Both the position numbers and the translations under genes were made by a program. DNA of 38,793 bases. It comes from Candidatus Syntrophosphaera thermopropionivorans. GTDB taxonomy: Bacteria > Cloacimonadota > Cloacimonadia > Cloacimonadales > Cloacimonadaceae. Below are positions 8,682 through 17,455 of this stretch, piece by piece; positions within the stretch are counted from its first letter, which is position 1; each line of letters begins with the position of its first letter. Under the pieces are notes generated by a model. The model ran no database searches, had not been told where the DNA came from, and saw only the letters and a program-made list of their open reading frames with translations. The stretch lies in assembly GCF_004353895.1 (NCBI RefSeq), contig NZ_SMOG01000015.1, forward strand, positions 1 through 38,793. Reading direction: 5' to 3'.

Positions 8682-9853
8682 AAGTTTACGATATATTCTA
8701 CTAACTGTAGTGCAACATCAAACTTATTCCCTGTCAGTTGTACAGATTTAGTAGCTTTTGTTGTGCCTGCACGAATTAAGTTAAGGGTGGTTTCATCTTT
8801 TCCAGCAGTTTCCAGATTATTAGCACAGATGAGGTCAAGATTCTTTTTCACAAGCTTTTCTCGTGCATTTTCCAGAATGTGCTCCGATTCTGCGGCAAAA
8901 CCAACTAACTTCTGCTTTTTAGGCTTAATTTTCCCCAGATGTTCCAGAATATCTGGAGTAGCAACCAATTCCAGATTGAAGTTACCACTTTTCTTAAGTT
9001 TCTGAGTGGATGGTTTGACTGGTTTATAATCTGAAACTGCCGCACATTGAACGATGATATTATAGTCTTTAGAATGTTCCATCACCGCATCATACATTAA
9101 TTTTGCCGTTGGAGCAAAGATACTTTTCTTGATATAGTAAGGAATAGATTCGGACATAATGCCATATATCAAAGTAACTTCTGCCCCTCTAAGTGCAAAA
9201 GCACGAGCTATAGAAAGTCCCATTTTCCCGCTGGATTTATTCGTAATCATTCGCATAGGGTCTATTGGTTCAGCTGTTGCTCCTGCAGTAACTAAGACCT
9301 TTTTTCCAGTTAAATCAGCAGGATATTTTAAATAGCAACGAATAGCATAAATAACTTCCTCATTAGGGGGATATTTACCCTTACCTTCATAGCCACAAGC
9401 AAGTAAACCAGTTTCAGGTTCTAATATATAATTGCCTCTATCCTTAAGTATTTTAAGATTATTTTGTGTAGCAGGATGTTCATAGATATGGACATTCATA
9501 GCAGGAACATAAAGGACAGGTTTTGGTTGAGATAATAGTATGGTAGAAACTAAATCATCCCCTATACCTTGAGCAGCTTTAGCAATAATATTAGCTGTGG
9601 CGGGTGCTACCACAGTTAAATCTGCCCAATCAGCCAGATGTATATGAGGAATGGGGTCAGAATCTTCAAACAGGTCAGTATGAACACTTTGATTGGTTAT
9701 GGCAGAAAAGTTTAAAGCAGACACAAATTTCAGAGCATTTTTAGTCATTGCAGTTTTAACTTCAAATCCTGATTTTGTCAATTGACTTGCCAGGTCAATA
9801 GCTTTATAAGCTGCTATTCCACCAGTCACACAAAGTAGAATTTTTCCTTCCAT
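8678..9853 (-). CDS. coaBC: Bifunctional phosphopantothenoylcysteine decarboxylase/phosphopantothenate--cysteine ligase
   Basis: CoaBC performs two steps of coenzyme A synthesis: joining 4'-phosphopantothenate to cysteine, then FMN-dependent decarboxylation to 4'-phosphopantetheine. The N-terminal CoaC flavoprotein half shows GGIAAYKA (11-18), active-site His72, PAMN (117-120) and catalytic Cys153 in LACGYEGKGK. The CoaB half begins around residue 185 with VTAGATAEPIDPMR and NKSSGKMG (205-212), and has DLICANNLE near the C-terminus. At 391 residues it is full length. ATG 9853 has an AGGTGA ribosome-binding site. A TTGACA hexamer at 9899-9894 upstream suggests this gene heads the coaBC-to-lipoprotein operon. 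Confidence 0.95.
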   Translation of the reverse strand: MEGKILLCVTGGIAAYKAIDLASQLTKSGFEVKTAMTKNALKFVSALNFSAITNQSVHTDLFEDSDPIPHIHLADWADLTVVAPATANIIAKAAQGIGDDLVSTILLSQPKPVLYVPAMNVHIYEHPATQNNLKILKDRGNYILEPETGLLACGYEGKGKYPPNEEVIYAIRCYLKYPADLTGKKVLVTAGATAEPIDPMRMITNKSSGKMGLSIARAFALRGAEVTLIYGIMSESIPYYIKKSIFAPTAKLMYDAVMEHSKDYNIIVQCAAVSDYKPVKPSTQKLKKSGNFNLELVATPDILEHLGKIKPKKQKLVGFAAESEHILENAREKLVKKNLDLICANNLETAGKDETTLNLIRAGTTKATKSVQLTGNKFDVALQLVEYIVNL

Positions 9854-9953
9854 TTATTCACCTATCTATCCTTTATCTTTCCTTGAACTTTAATGTCAAA
9901 TCAAATCTCATTATTTAATTGTTTTACAAACTATTATACAGTTTCCTTCATAA

Positions 9954-9971
9954 AATATCATTTTAGATATT
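9954..9971 (-). terminator. Weak AT-only hairpin after the amylase gene
   Basis: AATATC at 9954-9959 pairs with GATATT at 9966-9971. On the minus strand a short T-rich tract follows. It sits eight bases past the stop of the GH13 gene. With only AT-rich pairs and a single G-C pair, it may not terminate efficiently. Confidence 0.25.
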
Positions 9972-9978
9972 GATTTTC

Positions 9979-12159
9979 TTATGATATATATACTATAGCA
10001 GAATTAGGATAAAGCATTAAAGAATTATCGTTATGATCCACTTTCCCTTCAGTGAAAATAATTTTTGAAGCGGATATAGATTCCAAGTGGTTATTTTCCT
10101 TTCCATAATTTAATACTATATCAATTTTATGGTTTTCATCATATCTTCTCCAGGCAAGCAATCCTTCTGGAGCAGGAAGAAAGCTAAATTCTCCATCCAT
10201 TAAAAGAGGATGGGATAATCTAAGTTGAATAAGATTTTTATAATAGTTTCTCAGGTCAACAGCTACAGAATCTTCTTCCCATTTCCAGTTGAAAGGACGA
10301 CGATTATCTGGGTCTTTTCCACCAAGCATAGCAATTTCATCACCATAATAGATATGTGGTGCTCCAATAAAGGTCATCTGGAAAAGTAATGCTAATTTAA
10401 CTTTGGAGACATCGCCTTTTGCCAGTTCCAGAATTCTGATGGTATCATGACTTCCCAGAAGATTCATCATTGCTTTTATACCTTGAATAGGATATTGTGC
10501 TAAGCCGTTTTCAATTCTTGCGCAGAAATTCTTTTTATCGCAGATTCCAAGAATAAAGAATTCCAGCACAGGATCTTTGAAATAGGCATAGTTCATCACA
10601 GAATCAAAGTAATGATGATTTACCCATCCTTTACCGCTATGCCAGATTTCTCCAACGAGCCAGGCATCAGGTTTCATTGCTCTTACTTCCTGTCTAAAAA
10701 GTTCCCAGAACCAGTAAGGGACTTCATTAGGAATATCCAGTCTAAAACCATCTATATCAATATTCATCAGCCACCACTGGACACATTCCAGAATATGATT
10801 TACCAAAGAACGATTTGGAACGGCTTTATTGATATCACGCACATAGTTTTCCGCAGGATGAGGACGACTGAGGTCATAATTTAAGTCGGGCATATCTTTT
10901 ATTCCCCACCAGCATTGATAATATTCCCGAGGATTAAAATCCGGAGGAAGCGGATTAGGAAGAGGCCATTTATACCAGTCATACCAGAGCCAGTAAGGAG
11001 AATTTGGACCCTTTTCTACCACATCACGAAAAGCCCAGAATGCTTCTCCTGTATGATTAAAAGCTACATCTAAGATGATTTTCATACCATTCTGATGGGC
11101 TTCCTTAACGAAAGCTTTCATTTCATCTTCCGTAGCAAAATGGGGATCAACTTTCTTGAAATCTGCCGCATCATATTTATGATTGGATTTGGCTTGCCAT
11201 AGCGGATTAAAATAAAGCAGATTAACCCCCAGGTCTTTTAGATAAGGCAATTTTTGACGAACTCCTTCAATATCTCCTCCATAAAAACACCACCAATCAG
11301 GTTTCCCTTCAGGTAGCCAGGGACTCTGTTTCAAATAGCTAATATCATACCAATCTTCCACCAGGTGAAAATATTCCGCATGAGCTGGTAAATATTCCCC
11401 TGGGGGAGGAGGTGTTCTACAATCCTTATAATAATCCTCACTAAAATCTGGATCATTGGAGGGGTCCCCATTGCAGAAACGGTCTGGGAAAATTTGATAG
11501 ATAACGCTATGTGATACCCATTCTGGCACAGAAAAGATAGGATAATTTGAGAGCTCTAATAAATAAGGAGTAACTCCATCTTCCTGAAAAGAAAATCCTT
11601 CAGCACCCCAGAAAAGAATATTATCTGCTCCTTGTATCTTTATTTTTATATTACAGAAGGTTCGTGGACAGGTGAAAAGACAATGGAAAACCTCTTGATT
11701 TCCTGTGATTCCTAACCTGTACAAGGGAAAAGATACCCCATCTATGAGAGCTATCAAATCAGCAGGTAAAGAGGGAAACCAGTTAAATCGTAATTCATAT
11801 TGCTCATCTGATATACGATTAAGGTCAACATAATATCCCTTTCGCTCATCCAGCAAGCTTAAATCTTGTATTATCTCTTCCCAGCTGAAACGAGAAGGAA
11901 TGGTCTCTTGAACAATGAGGACAGAATTGAAACCCCCAAAGGGGTCTGGTTCTGTTAAAGGATTATCTGGATCGGGAATCCAGTTTCCATCAACTATAAA
12001 TTTATAGCAATATCTTCCCTCATCAATATGTAAATTTAAGAAATAGACTCCACCTACTTCATTCATATCCAGGATTTCCCATCCGGTAAAATCTCCTGCT
12101 AAACCTACTAAATGTTTTCCTGAAGTTGGTGGCTGATACCGAAATTGAATTTCTGCCAT
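9979..12159 (-). CDS. GH13 alpha-amylase family enzyme, cytosolic (cyclomaltodextrinase/neopullulanase-like)
   Basis: This 726-residue glycoside hydrolase should cleave alpha-1,4 (possibly alpha-1,6) links in maltodextrins or glycogen. An N-terminal CBM48/AMPK-type glycogen-binding domain (about 1-85) shows FTGW, YKFIVDG and DPFGGFNSV. A second beta domain follows, then the GH13 barrel from about 215 (YQIFPDRFCNGDPSNDP). Catalytic regions are present: DVAFNH (364-369), GFRLDIPNEV with nucleophile Asp475 (471-480), Glu504 in GEIWH, and SHD (570-572). MPDLN (423-427) resembles the signature of the neopullulanase subfamily. It has no signal peptide, so it acts on internal storage or imported glucan. 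It starts only seven bases after the uvrA stop with no clear ribosome-binding site, an odd pairing that suggests readthrough expression from uvrA. Confidence 0.88.
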   Translation of the reverse strand: MAEIQFRYQPPTSGKHLVGLAGDFTGWEILDMNEVGGVYFLNLHIDEGRYCYKFIVDGNWIPDPDNPLTEPDPFGGFNSVLIVQETIPSRFSWEEIIQDLSLLDERKGYYVDLNRISDEQYELRFNWFPSLPADLIALIDGVSFPLYRLGITGNQEVFHCLFTCPRTFCNIKIKIQGADNILFWGAEGFSFQEDGVTPYLLELSNYPIFSVPEWVSHSVIYQIFPDRFCNGDPSNDPDFSEDYYKDCRTPPPPGEYLPAHAEYFHLVEDWYDISYLKQSPWLPEGKPDWWCFYGGDIEGVRQKLPYLKDLGVNLLYFNPLWQAKSNHKYDAADFKKVDPHFATEDEMKAFVKEAHQNGMKIILDVAFNHTGEAFWAFRDVVEKGPNSPYWLWYDWYKWPLPNPLPPDFNPREYYQCWWGIKDMPDLNYDLSRPHPAENYVRDINKAVPNRSLVNHILECVQWWLMNIDIDGFRLDIPNEVPYWFWELFRQEVRAMKPDAWLVGEIWHSGKGWVNHHYFDSVMNYAYFKDPVLEFFILGICDKKNFCARIENGLAQYPIQGIKAMMNLLGSHDTIRILELAKGDVSKVKLALLFQMTFIGAPHIYYGDEIAMLGGKDPDNRRPFNWKWEEDSVAVDLRNYYKNLIQLRLSHPLLMDGEFSFLPAPEGLLAWRRYDENHKIDIVLNYGKENNHLESISASKIIFTEGKVDHNDNSLMLYPNSAIVYIS

Positions 12160-12166
12160 AAAATGA

Positions 12167-15058
12167 TTAAATTGCCTTTTTTACTATCTTTTTTGCTGGT
12201 TTTCGGCTTATATCTGGTTTTTCAATTTTTGCTCTTCCGTAATGCTGTTTTAAAAATTGCCCGGTATATGAATTCTTATTCTTCATTATCTGTTCTGGAG
12301 TACCTTCAGCTACAAGATAACCACCTTCATCTCCTCCTTCTGGACCTAAATCAATCACCCAATCAGCACTTTTTATCACATCCATATTATGTTCAATAAC
12401 TATTACCGTATTTCCCATTTTAACCAGTTTTTTTAATACTTGCAGAAGACGGTTTATATCATCAAAATGAAGACCTGTCGTAGGTTCATCCAGTAAATAC
12501 AAAGTTTTCCCTGTGCTCACTTTACTCAATTCACGGGAAAGCTTTATTCTTTGAGCTTCTCCTCCAGAAAGGGTGGTTGAAGGTTGTCCTAATTTAATAT
12601 AATCCAGACCTACTTCCATCAAAGTTTGAAGCTTATTGCGAATAGCTGGAATATTCTGGAAAAATTCATAAGCTTCCTGAACATCCATATCCAGAACTTC
12701 AGCGATATTCTTCCCTTTATAGCGAATAGAGAGAGTTTCTTGATTATACCTTTTACCTTTACAGGCTTCACAAGTTACATAGATGTCGGGCATAAAATGC
12801 ATTTCTATCTGTTTAACACCTGCACCTTCACAAGCTTCACATCTTCCACCTTTAACATTAAAAGAAAAGCGTCCTGCACTGTAACCTCGCATTTTAGATG
12901 CTGGTAACTGACTAAATAGCATCCGAATAGGATCAAATACCTTAACATAGGTGCTCGGATTGGAACGAGGAGTTCTTCCTATAGGTTGCTGGTCAATACT
13001 GATAATCTTATCTATATTTTCTATTCCTTCAATAGTATCTACCTTCCCAACTTTATGACTGGTGTGGTAAAAGTAGTTATGCAAATAAGGATAAAGAGTT
13101 TGATTGATTAATGAACTTTTCCCGCTTCCAGAAACACCCGTTACACAAACAAATAATCCAAGAGGAATATCCACATCTATATCTTTAAGGTTGTTATGTT
13201 TTGCACCTTTAATAGAAAGGTATCCCTGTTCAGCAGGAATCCTTACTTTGGGAATGGGAATGCTCTTTCTTCCTGCCAGGTAATCTCCAGTTAAAGAACA
13301 ATTACTATTTATGATATCTTTAACCGTTCCCGTGGCCACAATTTCTCCACCATAAATACCAGCTTTAGGACCAAAATCAACAATCATATCAGCCGTGCGA
13401 ATGGTTTCTTCATCATGTTCTACTACAATGACGGTGTTACCCAGATCACGCAATTGACAGAGCATCTGCAAAAGCATAGAATTATCTCTTTGATGGAGAC
13501 CTATACTTGGCTCATCCAGAATATACATCACACCTACAAGCTGATTGCCTATTTGACTGGCAAGTTTAATACGTTGACTTTCACCTCCAGAAAGGGTTGG
13601 AGACCTTCTATCCAAGGTGAGATAATGCAAACCCACACTTTGTAAGAATCCGAGACGATTTCGCAACTCTTTTAGGATTTCTGAAGCTATGATTTGTTCA
13701 TTACCCTTTAATTTTAGATTATTGAAAAAATTAAAAGCTTCATGAACACTCATAGCCGTGATTTCCGCAATATTTTTGTCACCCACTTTTACAGCTAAAG
13801 AACTTGCTTTCAGCTTTTTACCACCGCATTCTGGACAGGGTTTATCGCTTATAAATTGCAAATAATATCTTCTGGCATCTTCAGATGTGGTCTCTCTCAT
13901 TCTTCTATCCAGGGTATTAATAACTCCTTCAAATCGCATATTATAGACACCATGTCCATTTTTGTTTTGCCATTCCATCCTGAATCTTTTACCCTTTGAA
14001 CCATAGAGAATAAGAGATTTCACCCATTCCGGAAGCTTATACCATGGTGTATCCAGGGAAAAATTATAATAATTAGCCAGATTCTGTATAGTTCTTCCTG
14101 TCCAGGTATCTATTTTATTTTCCAGACTTCCCCAAGGAGCAACAGCACCTTCACGAATACTCCTTTCTGGATATGGAACTACTAAATCAGGGTCAAATTC
14201 AAGTTTATAACCCAGTCCATTACATTCAGGACAAGCACCAATCGGACTATTGAAGGAAAAATGTTGCGGTGTTAATTCTTCAAATCCAATATTACAATGC
14301 GGACAGGAATTGGTAGCAGACATTATGAGAGTATCACCTTCATCAGGAAAATCAACTTTAACCACACCTTCAGTTAATTTTAAAGCAAGTTCCAGAGAAT
14401 CTCGTAATCTTGATTCAATACCGGGTTTTATCACTATTCTATCTATAACTACATCTATATTATGTTTACTTTTTTTATCCAAAACGATATTTTCTTCCAG
14501 ATTACGCAATTGACCATTGATTAAAACACGAACGAATCCCTGTTGTCTTAAATCATCTAATATCTCTTTATGTTCTCCTTTACGGGATTGCACTAAGGGG
14601 GCAAGTATCTGTATTTTAGTTTTCTCTGGATTCTGCATTAAATGAGCTGTCATCTGATCAATAGTTTGAGCTCCAACAGGATTACCACAAATATGACAAT
14701 ATTGTTTACCTACCCGGGCATATAAAACCCTTAGATAATCATATATCTCGGTAACGGTTCCCACAGTGGAACGAGGATTCTTACTGGCTGTTTTTTGCTG
14801 AATGGCAATAGCTGGTGATAAACCTTCAATGTAATCAACTTTAGGCTTCTCCATTTGACCCAAAAACTGTCGGGCATAAGCAGATAAAGATTCCACATAT
14901 CTGCGTTGTCCTTCAGCGTAAAGGGTATCAAAAGCCAAAGATGACTTTCCTGAACCTGAGATACCTGTAAATACAACAAGTTTATCTCTCGGAATTTCTA
15001 AATTTATATTTTTTAAATTGTGCTCGCTGGCACCTTTTATAATTATTTTGCTCTTCAA
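12167..15058 (-). CDS. uvrA: Excinuclease ABC subunit A
   Basis: UvrA is the damage-recognising ATPase of nucleotide excision repair and loads UvrB on DNA. The 963-residue protein has two ABC ATPase cores. Walker A motifs are GISGSGKS (32-39) and GVSGSGKS (641-648). Signatures are LSGGESQ (489-495) and LSGGEAQ (830-836). Walker B ends are DEPS (515-518) and DEPT (857-860). Zinc ligands include Cys252/255/276/279 and Cys740/743/763/766. The start codon is TTG at 15058, supported by AAGGAG about six bases upstream and by the standard N-terminus. A TTGACA hexamer at 15108-15103 is a candidate promoter element. UvrC is encoded in the next block; UvrB is not in the window. Confidence 0.98.
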   Translation of the reverse strand: MKSKIIIKGASEHNLKNINLEIPRDKLVVFTGISGSGKSSLAFDTLYAEGQRRYVESLSAYARQFLGQMEKPKVDYIEGLSPAIAIQQKTASKNPRSTVGTVTEIYDYLRVLYARVGKQYCHICGNPVGAQTIDQMTAHLMQNPEKTKIQILAPLVQSRKGEHKEILDDLRQQGFVRVLINGQLRNLEENIVLDKKSKHNIDVVIDRIVIKPGIESRLRDSLELALKLTEGVVKVDFPDEGDTLIMSATNSCPHCNIGFEELTPQHFSFNSPIGACPECNGLGYKLEFDPDLVVPYPERSIREGAVAPWGSLENKIDTWTGRTIQNLANYYNFSLDTPWYKLPEWVKSLILYGSKGKRFRMEWQNKNGHGVYNMRFEGVINTLDRRMRETTSEDARRYYLQFISDKPCPECGGKKLKASSLAVKVGDKNIAEITAMSVHEAFNFFNNLKLKGNEQIIASEILKELRNRLGFLQSVGLHYLTLDRRSPTLSGGESQRIKLASQIGNQLVGVMYILDEPSIGLHQRDNSMLLQMLCQLRDLGNTVIVVEHDEETIRTADMIVDFGPKAGIYGGEIVATGTVKDIINSNCSLTGDYLAGRKSIPIPKVRIPAEQGYLSIKGAKHNNLKDIDVDIPLGLFVCVTGVSGSGKSSLINQTLYPYLHNYFYHTSHKVGKVDTIEGIENIDKIISIDQQPIGRTPRSNPSTYVKVFDPIRMLFSQLPASKMRGYSAGRFSFNVKGGRCEACEGAGVKQIEMHFMPDIYVTCEACKGKRYNQETLSIRYKGKNIAEVLDMDVQEAYEFFQNIPAIRNKLQTLMEVGLDYIKLGQPSTTLSGGEAQRIKLSRELSKVSTGKTLYLLDEPTTGLHFDDINRLLQVLKKLVKMGNTVIVIEHNMDVIKSADWVIDLGPEGGDEGGYLVAEGTPEQIMKNKNSYTGQFLKQHYGRAKIEKPDISRKPAKKIVKKAI

Positions 15059-15684
15059 AGTTACTCCTTGCTATCTTTCAGCAATTTTCTTAGGCTTTGA
15101 TTTGTCAAATAAAATCATTTGACTCTTTCTTAGCCAAGTTAATATAATTATAATATATTGATTATTAAATAATTATCATTATTCATATTACATTATACTT
15201 AAAATATAATATGCTTATTTTTGAATTTTTATGAAATAAGCCTTATTAATTTTAAAAATCCCTTTTTTGTCTCACTTTCAAACATTAATTAGCTAAAAAT
15301 AGCACTCATACTTCTAACTTCTTGGTATATAATGATTAACTTATGTCCTGCTTATGACTAACTTGTATTCTGCTTATGACTAACTTATGTCCAGCTTATG
15401 TCCAACTCATGTCCAGCTTATGTCCGAAAGTGGACATCAGTTAGATATAGGTTTTACATTTTCTTTAGGTCTGCAATCTGGATCAAAGTTTCAGCTTTCA
15501 ATGTCTAACTTTTTTCTGGTTTAATATTTTACCACTGAACTTTCCTGGAACAGTCATTTCAAATCCTCATCTTTATTTTATTAAATAAGTTACGGATTTA
15601 TCTTGACAGATAGTGCTTATTAAGTAGTTTAAATCATTTGAAGAATAAGCAATCCTAACCAATAAAATAATAAAGGAGAACAAA
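15059..15684. other. Divergent intergenic spacer, very AT-rich, with repeat array
   Basis: This 626-base gap separates uvrA (-) from the GNAT gene (+). No gene is visible. About 100 bases at 15141-15240 are roughly 90% A+T. The 11-bp repeat array lies at 15343-15441, with one isolated degenerate unit (ATGTCTAACTT) at 15501-15511. TTGACA hexamers lie at 15108-15103 (facing uvrA) and 15603-15608 (facing the GNAT gene) and may be -35 elements. I found no DnaA boxes, so there is no support for a replication origin. Confidence 0.7.
15343..15441. repeat. 11-bp tandem repeat array, second copy of the family
   Basis: Eight head-to-tail 11-bp units run from 15343 to 15430. They start with diverged forms (ATGTCCTGCTT, ATGACTAACTT, GTATTCTGCTT, ATGACTAACTT) and end with ATGTCCAGCTT, ATGTCCAACTC, ATGTCCAGCTT and ATGTCCGAAAG. 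One inverted unit, TGGACATCAGT, follows at 15431-15441. Positions 15393-15437 match 141-185 in 43 of 45 bases. The hairpin arm here is only six perfect pairs (ATGTCC/GGACAT) around the same GAAAGT loop, because the inverted side has diverged. Confidence 0.9.
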
Positions 15685-16290
15685 ATGAAGTATTTTAGAA
15701 AAATGAGCGGAGAAAAATGTTACCTTTCCCCCATTTCTTTAGATGATGTAGAGCTTTATACACAATGGGTCAATGATATGGAGATAGGTCAGTTTGTCTT
15801 GTTTTCCACTACTATTTATGATATAGAAAAAGAAAAAGAAGCTTTAAAAAAGTTAATGGAAGAAAGCATAAGTTTTGCAATTATAGAGAAGAACACGAAT
15901 AAGGCAATTGGTAATTGCAGTCTTTTTGGAACAAGTGAAGTACATCGTCACGGTCAATTTGGTATTTTTATAGGAGACAAGTCATACTGGAGTCAAGGCA
16001 TAGGTACAGAAGCAACCAGACTTATATTAGATTATGGTTTTAATGTTCTAAATTTAAATAATATAAGTCTGGAAGTTTATGCATTCAACAAAAGAGCCAT
16101 TCGTTGTTATGAAAAAGTTGGTTTTAAGTTAGCTGGACGTCGTCGTAATTATCTCTTTATGGCAGGTAAATATCACGATGTTTTAATCTATGATATTTTA
16201 GCAGAGGAATTTGAAAGTCCCTATGTTAATAAACTTTTTGAACGCAGTTCTAATGAGGATACTGAAGCAAAAAAGATTTCCTGGATTTAA
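15685..16290 (+). CDS. GNAT-family N-acetyltransferase (RimJ/RimL/SpeG-like)
   Basis: This 201-residue protein should transfer an acetyl group from acetyl-CoA to an amine. The acetyl-CoA loop is visible in SQGIGTEA, following the strand GIFIGDKSYW. The C-terminal LEVYAFNKRAIRCYEKVGFK is the usual final GNAT core segment. The arrangement is that of RimJ/RimL-type ribosomal-protein or SpeG-type polyamine acetyltransferases; the substrate is unknown. A strong AAAGGAG ribosome-binding site precedes ATG 15685. About 30 extra C-terminal residues are charged and probably flexible. It leads the block containing holB, murJ and uvrC. Confidence 0.85.
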   Translation: MKYFRKMSGEKCYLSPISLDDVELYTQWVNDMEIGQFVLFSTTIYDIEKEKEALKKLMEESISFAIIEKNTNKAIGNCSLFGTSEVHRHGQFGIFIGDKSYWSQGIGTEATRLILDYGFNVLNLNNISLEVYAFNKRAIRCYEKVGFKLAGRRRNYLFMAGKYHDVLIYDILAEEFESPYVNKLFERSSNEDTEAKKISWI

Positions 16291-16311
16291 GGTTTTTCCA
16301 GCTTTGTTAAA

Positions 16312-17451
16312 ATGCAAGAACAGAGTTTATTCCAAAAAATAAGAGGTCAAAGCAGAGCTTTAAAAATTCTTTTTCAAGCTATAGAAAATGAACACATAGC
16401 CCAAGCCTATCTTTTTCATGGAATAGAAGGAGTGGGAAAATTCACTACTGCCTTATACTTTGGTATGGCTCTAAATTGTTTGGCTAACAAAGAATTCCGT
16501 CCCTGTGGAGTTTGTAGTTCCTGTCATAAATTTCTTAATTTTGAACATCCTGATTTACTTTATCTTTTCCCTACTCCCAATCTTCAATTAACTCCAGAGG
16601 GTGAGATAAAAAATGATGAATATCGTAAGGAATATGAAGGTTACATCCGTAATAAAATAGAAACACCCTGGGAAGACTATCGGTTCAGTTCTAATATTAT
16701 GATTCGTAAGGAAAGTATTTCCTGGCTGATTAAACGCTTAAATATCAGCAGTTATGAAGCCAAATACCGGATTTGTATTATTGAAGATGCAGATTTAATG
16801 AATATAGAAACGGCAAATGCTTTTCTTAAAACTCTGGAAGAACCTCCCGAATCAACTGTTATAATTTTAACTACTAATAATCCTTCTCAGTTACTACCTA
16901 CAATAGTTTCACGCTGTCAACCTATACATTTTCAACCTGTGGACCCTAATGTGATTGCTCAGATATTGATAGATGATTTTAACACTTCTCCAAGGACAGC
17001 AAGAATAGTCTCCCAAATAGCAGATGGAAGCGTTAAATATGCCATACATTTGGTTCAAGGAGAATCATCAAAACTTCGTGAAAGAGCTTTTGAAATTATG
17101 CAAATGGCTCTTGAAGGTAATGATTTAGCTTACTATCGTTCTTTACAGGCTAATTTACAAAAATATAATGCAGAAAATCTTATTGAGATTATTCGCTATC
17201 TTTGTATGTTTGTTGGAGACCTGGATTTGATAGAATCTGCTGAAGAACAGGTAGTAAATATTGATAAGAAGGATTTTCTTATTGAGGCAAGAGCAAAAAT
17301 TCCCATCCAGAATAGTGCAGAATTAACTGATAAAGTGCTGGATTTTGTATTGCTGATGCAGGATTATATCCGTAAAATCCGTGGCAATGTTAATCTTCAG
17401 CTCATACAACAAAATCTCTATTTCCAATTAAATAATCTTTTCCGTCCCTGA
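16312..17451 (+). CDS. holB: DNA polymerase III delta' subunit (clamp-loader ATPase family)
   Basis: This 379-residue AAA+ protein belongs to the DnaX/HolB clamp-loader group. It has a P-loop GIEGVGKFT (37-45), a four-cysteine zinc module (Cys56, Cys65, Cys68, Cys71), the segment NAFLKTLEEPPE (169-180) and the arginine-finger motif SRC (200-202). The length and single AAA+ unit without a long tau tail favour delta' (HolB) over DnaX. It helps load the sliding clamp on primed DNA. The ribosome-binding site is weak; the gene starts 21 bases after the GNAT stop. It is followed after four bases by murJ. Confidence 0.85.
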   Translation: MQEQSLFQKIRGQSRALKILFQAIENEHIAQAYLFHGIEGVGKFTTALYFGMALNCLANKEFRPCGVCSSCHKFLNFEHPDLLYLFPTPNLQLTPEGEIKNDEYRKEYEGYIRNKIETPWEDYRFSSNIMIRKESISWLIKRLNISSYEAKYRICIIEDADLMNIETANAFLKTLEEPPESTVIILTTNNPSQLLPTIVSRCQPIHFQPVDPNVIAQILIDDFNTSPRTARIVSQIADGSVKYAIHLVQGESSKLRERAFEIMQMALEGNDLAYYRSLQANLQKYNAENLIEIIRYLCMFVGDLDLIESAEEQVVNIDKKDFLIEARAKIPIQNSAELTDKVLDFVLLMQDYIRKIRGNVNLQLIQQNLYFQLNNLFRP

Positions 17452-17455
17452 AGCT

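Noticed and set aside
12145-12399. Plus-strand frame at the uvrA/amylase junction with a hydrophobic start
   Set aside because: It is antisense to the Lys-rich uvrA C-terminus, which produces Phe/Leu-rich shadows; there is no ribosome-binding site.
15343-15441. Possible CRISPR array
   Set aside because: Units are 11 bp, directly abutting, with no unique spacers, and no cas genes are near.
15059-15684. AT-rich spacer as a replication origin
   Set aside because: No DnaA boxes were found in it and the flanking genes are not origin-linked; AT-richness alone is not enough.
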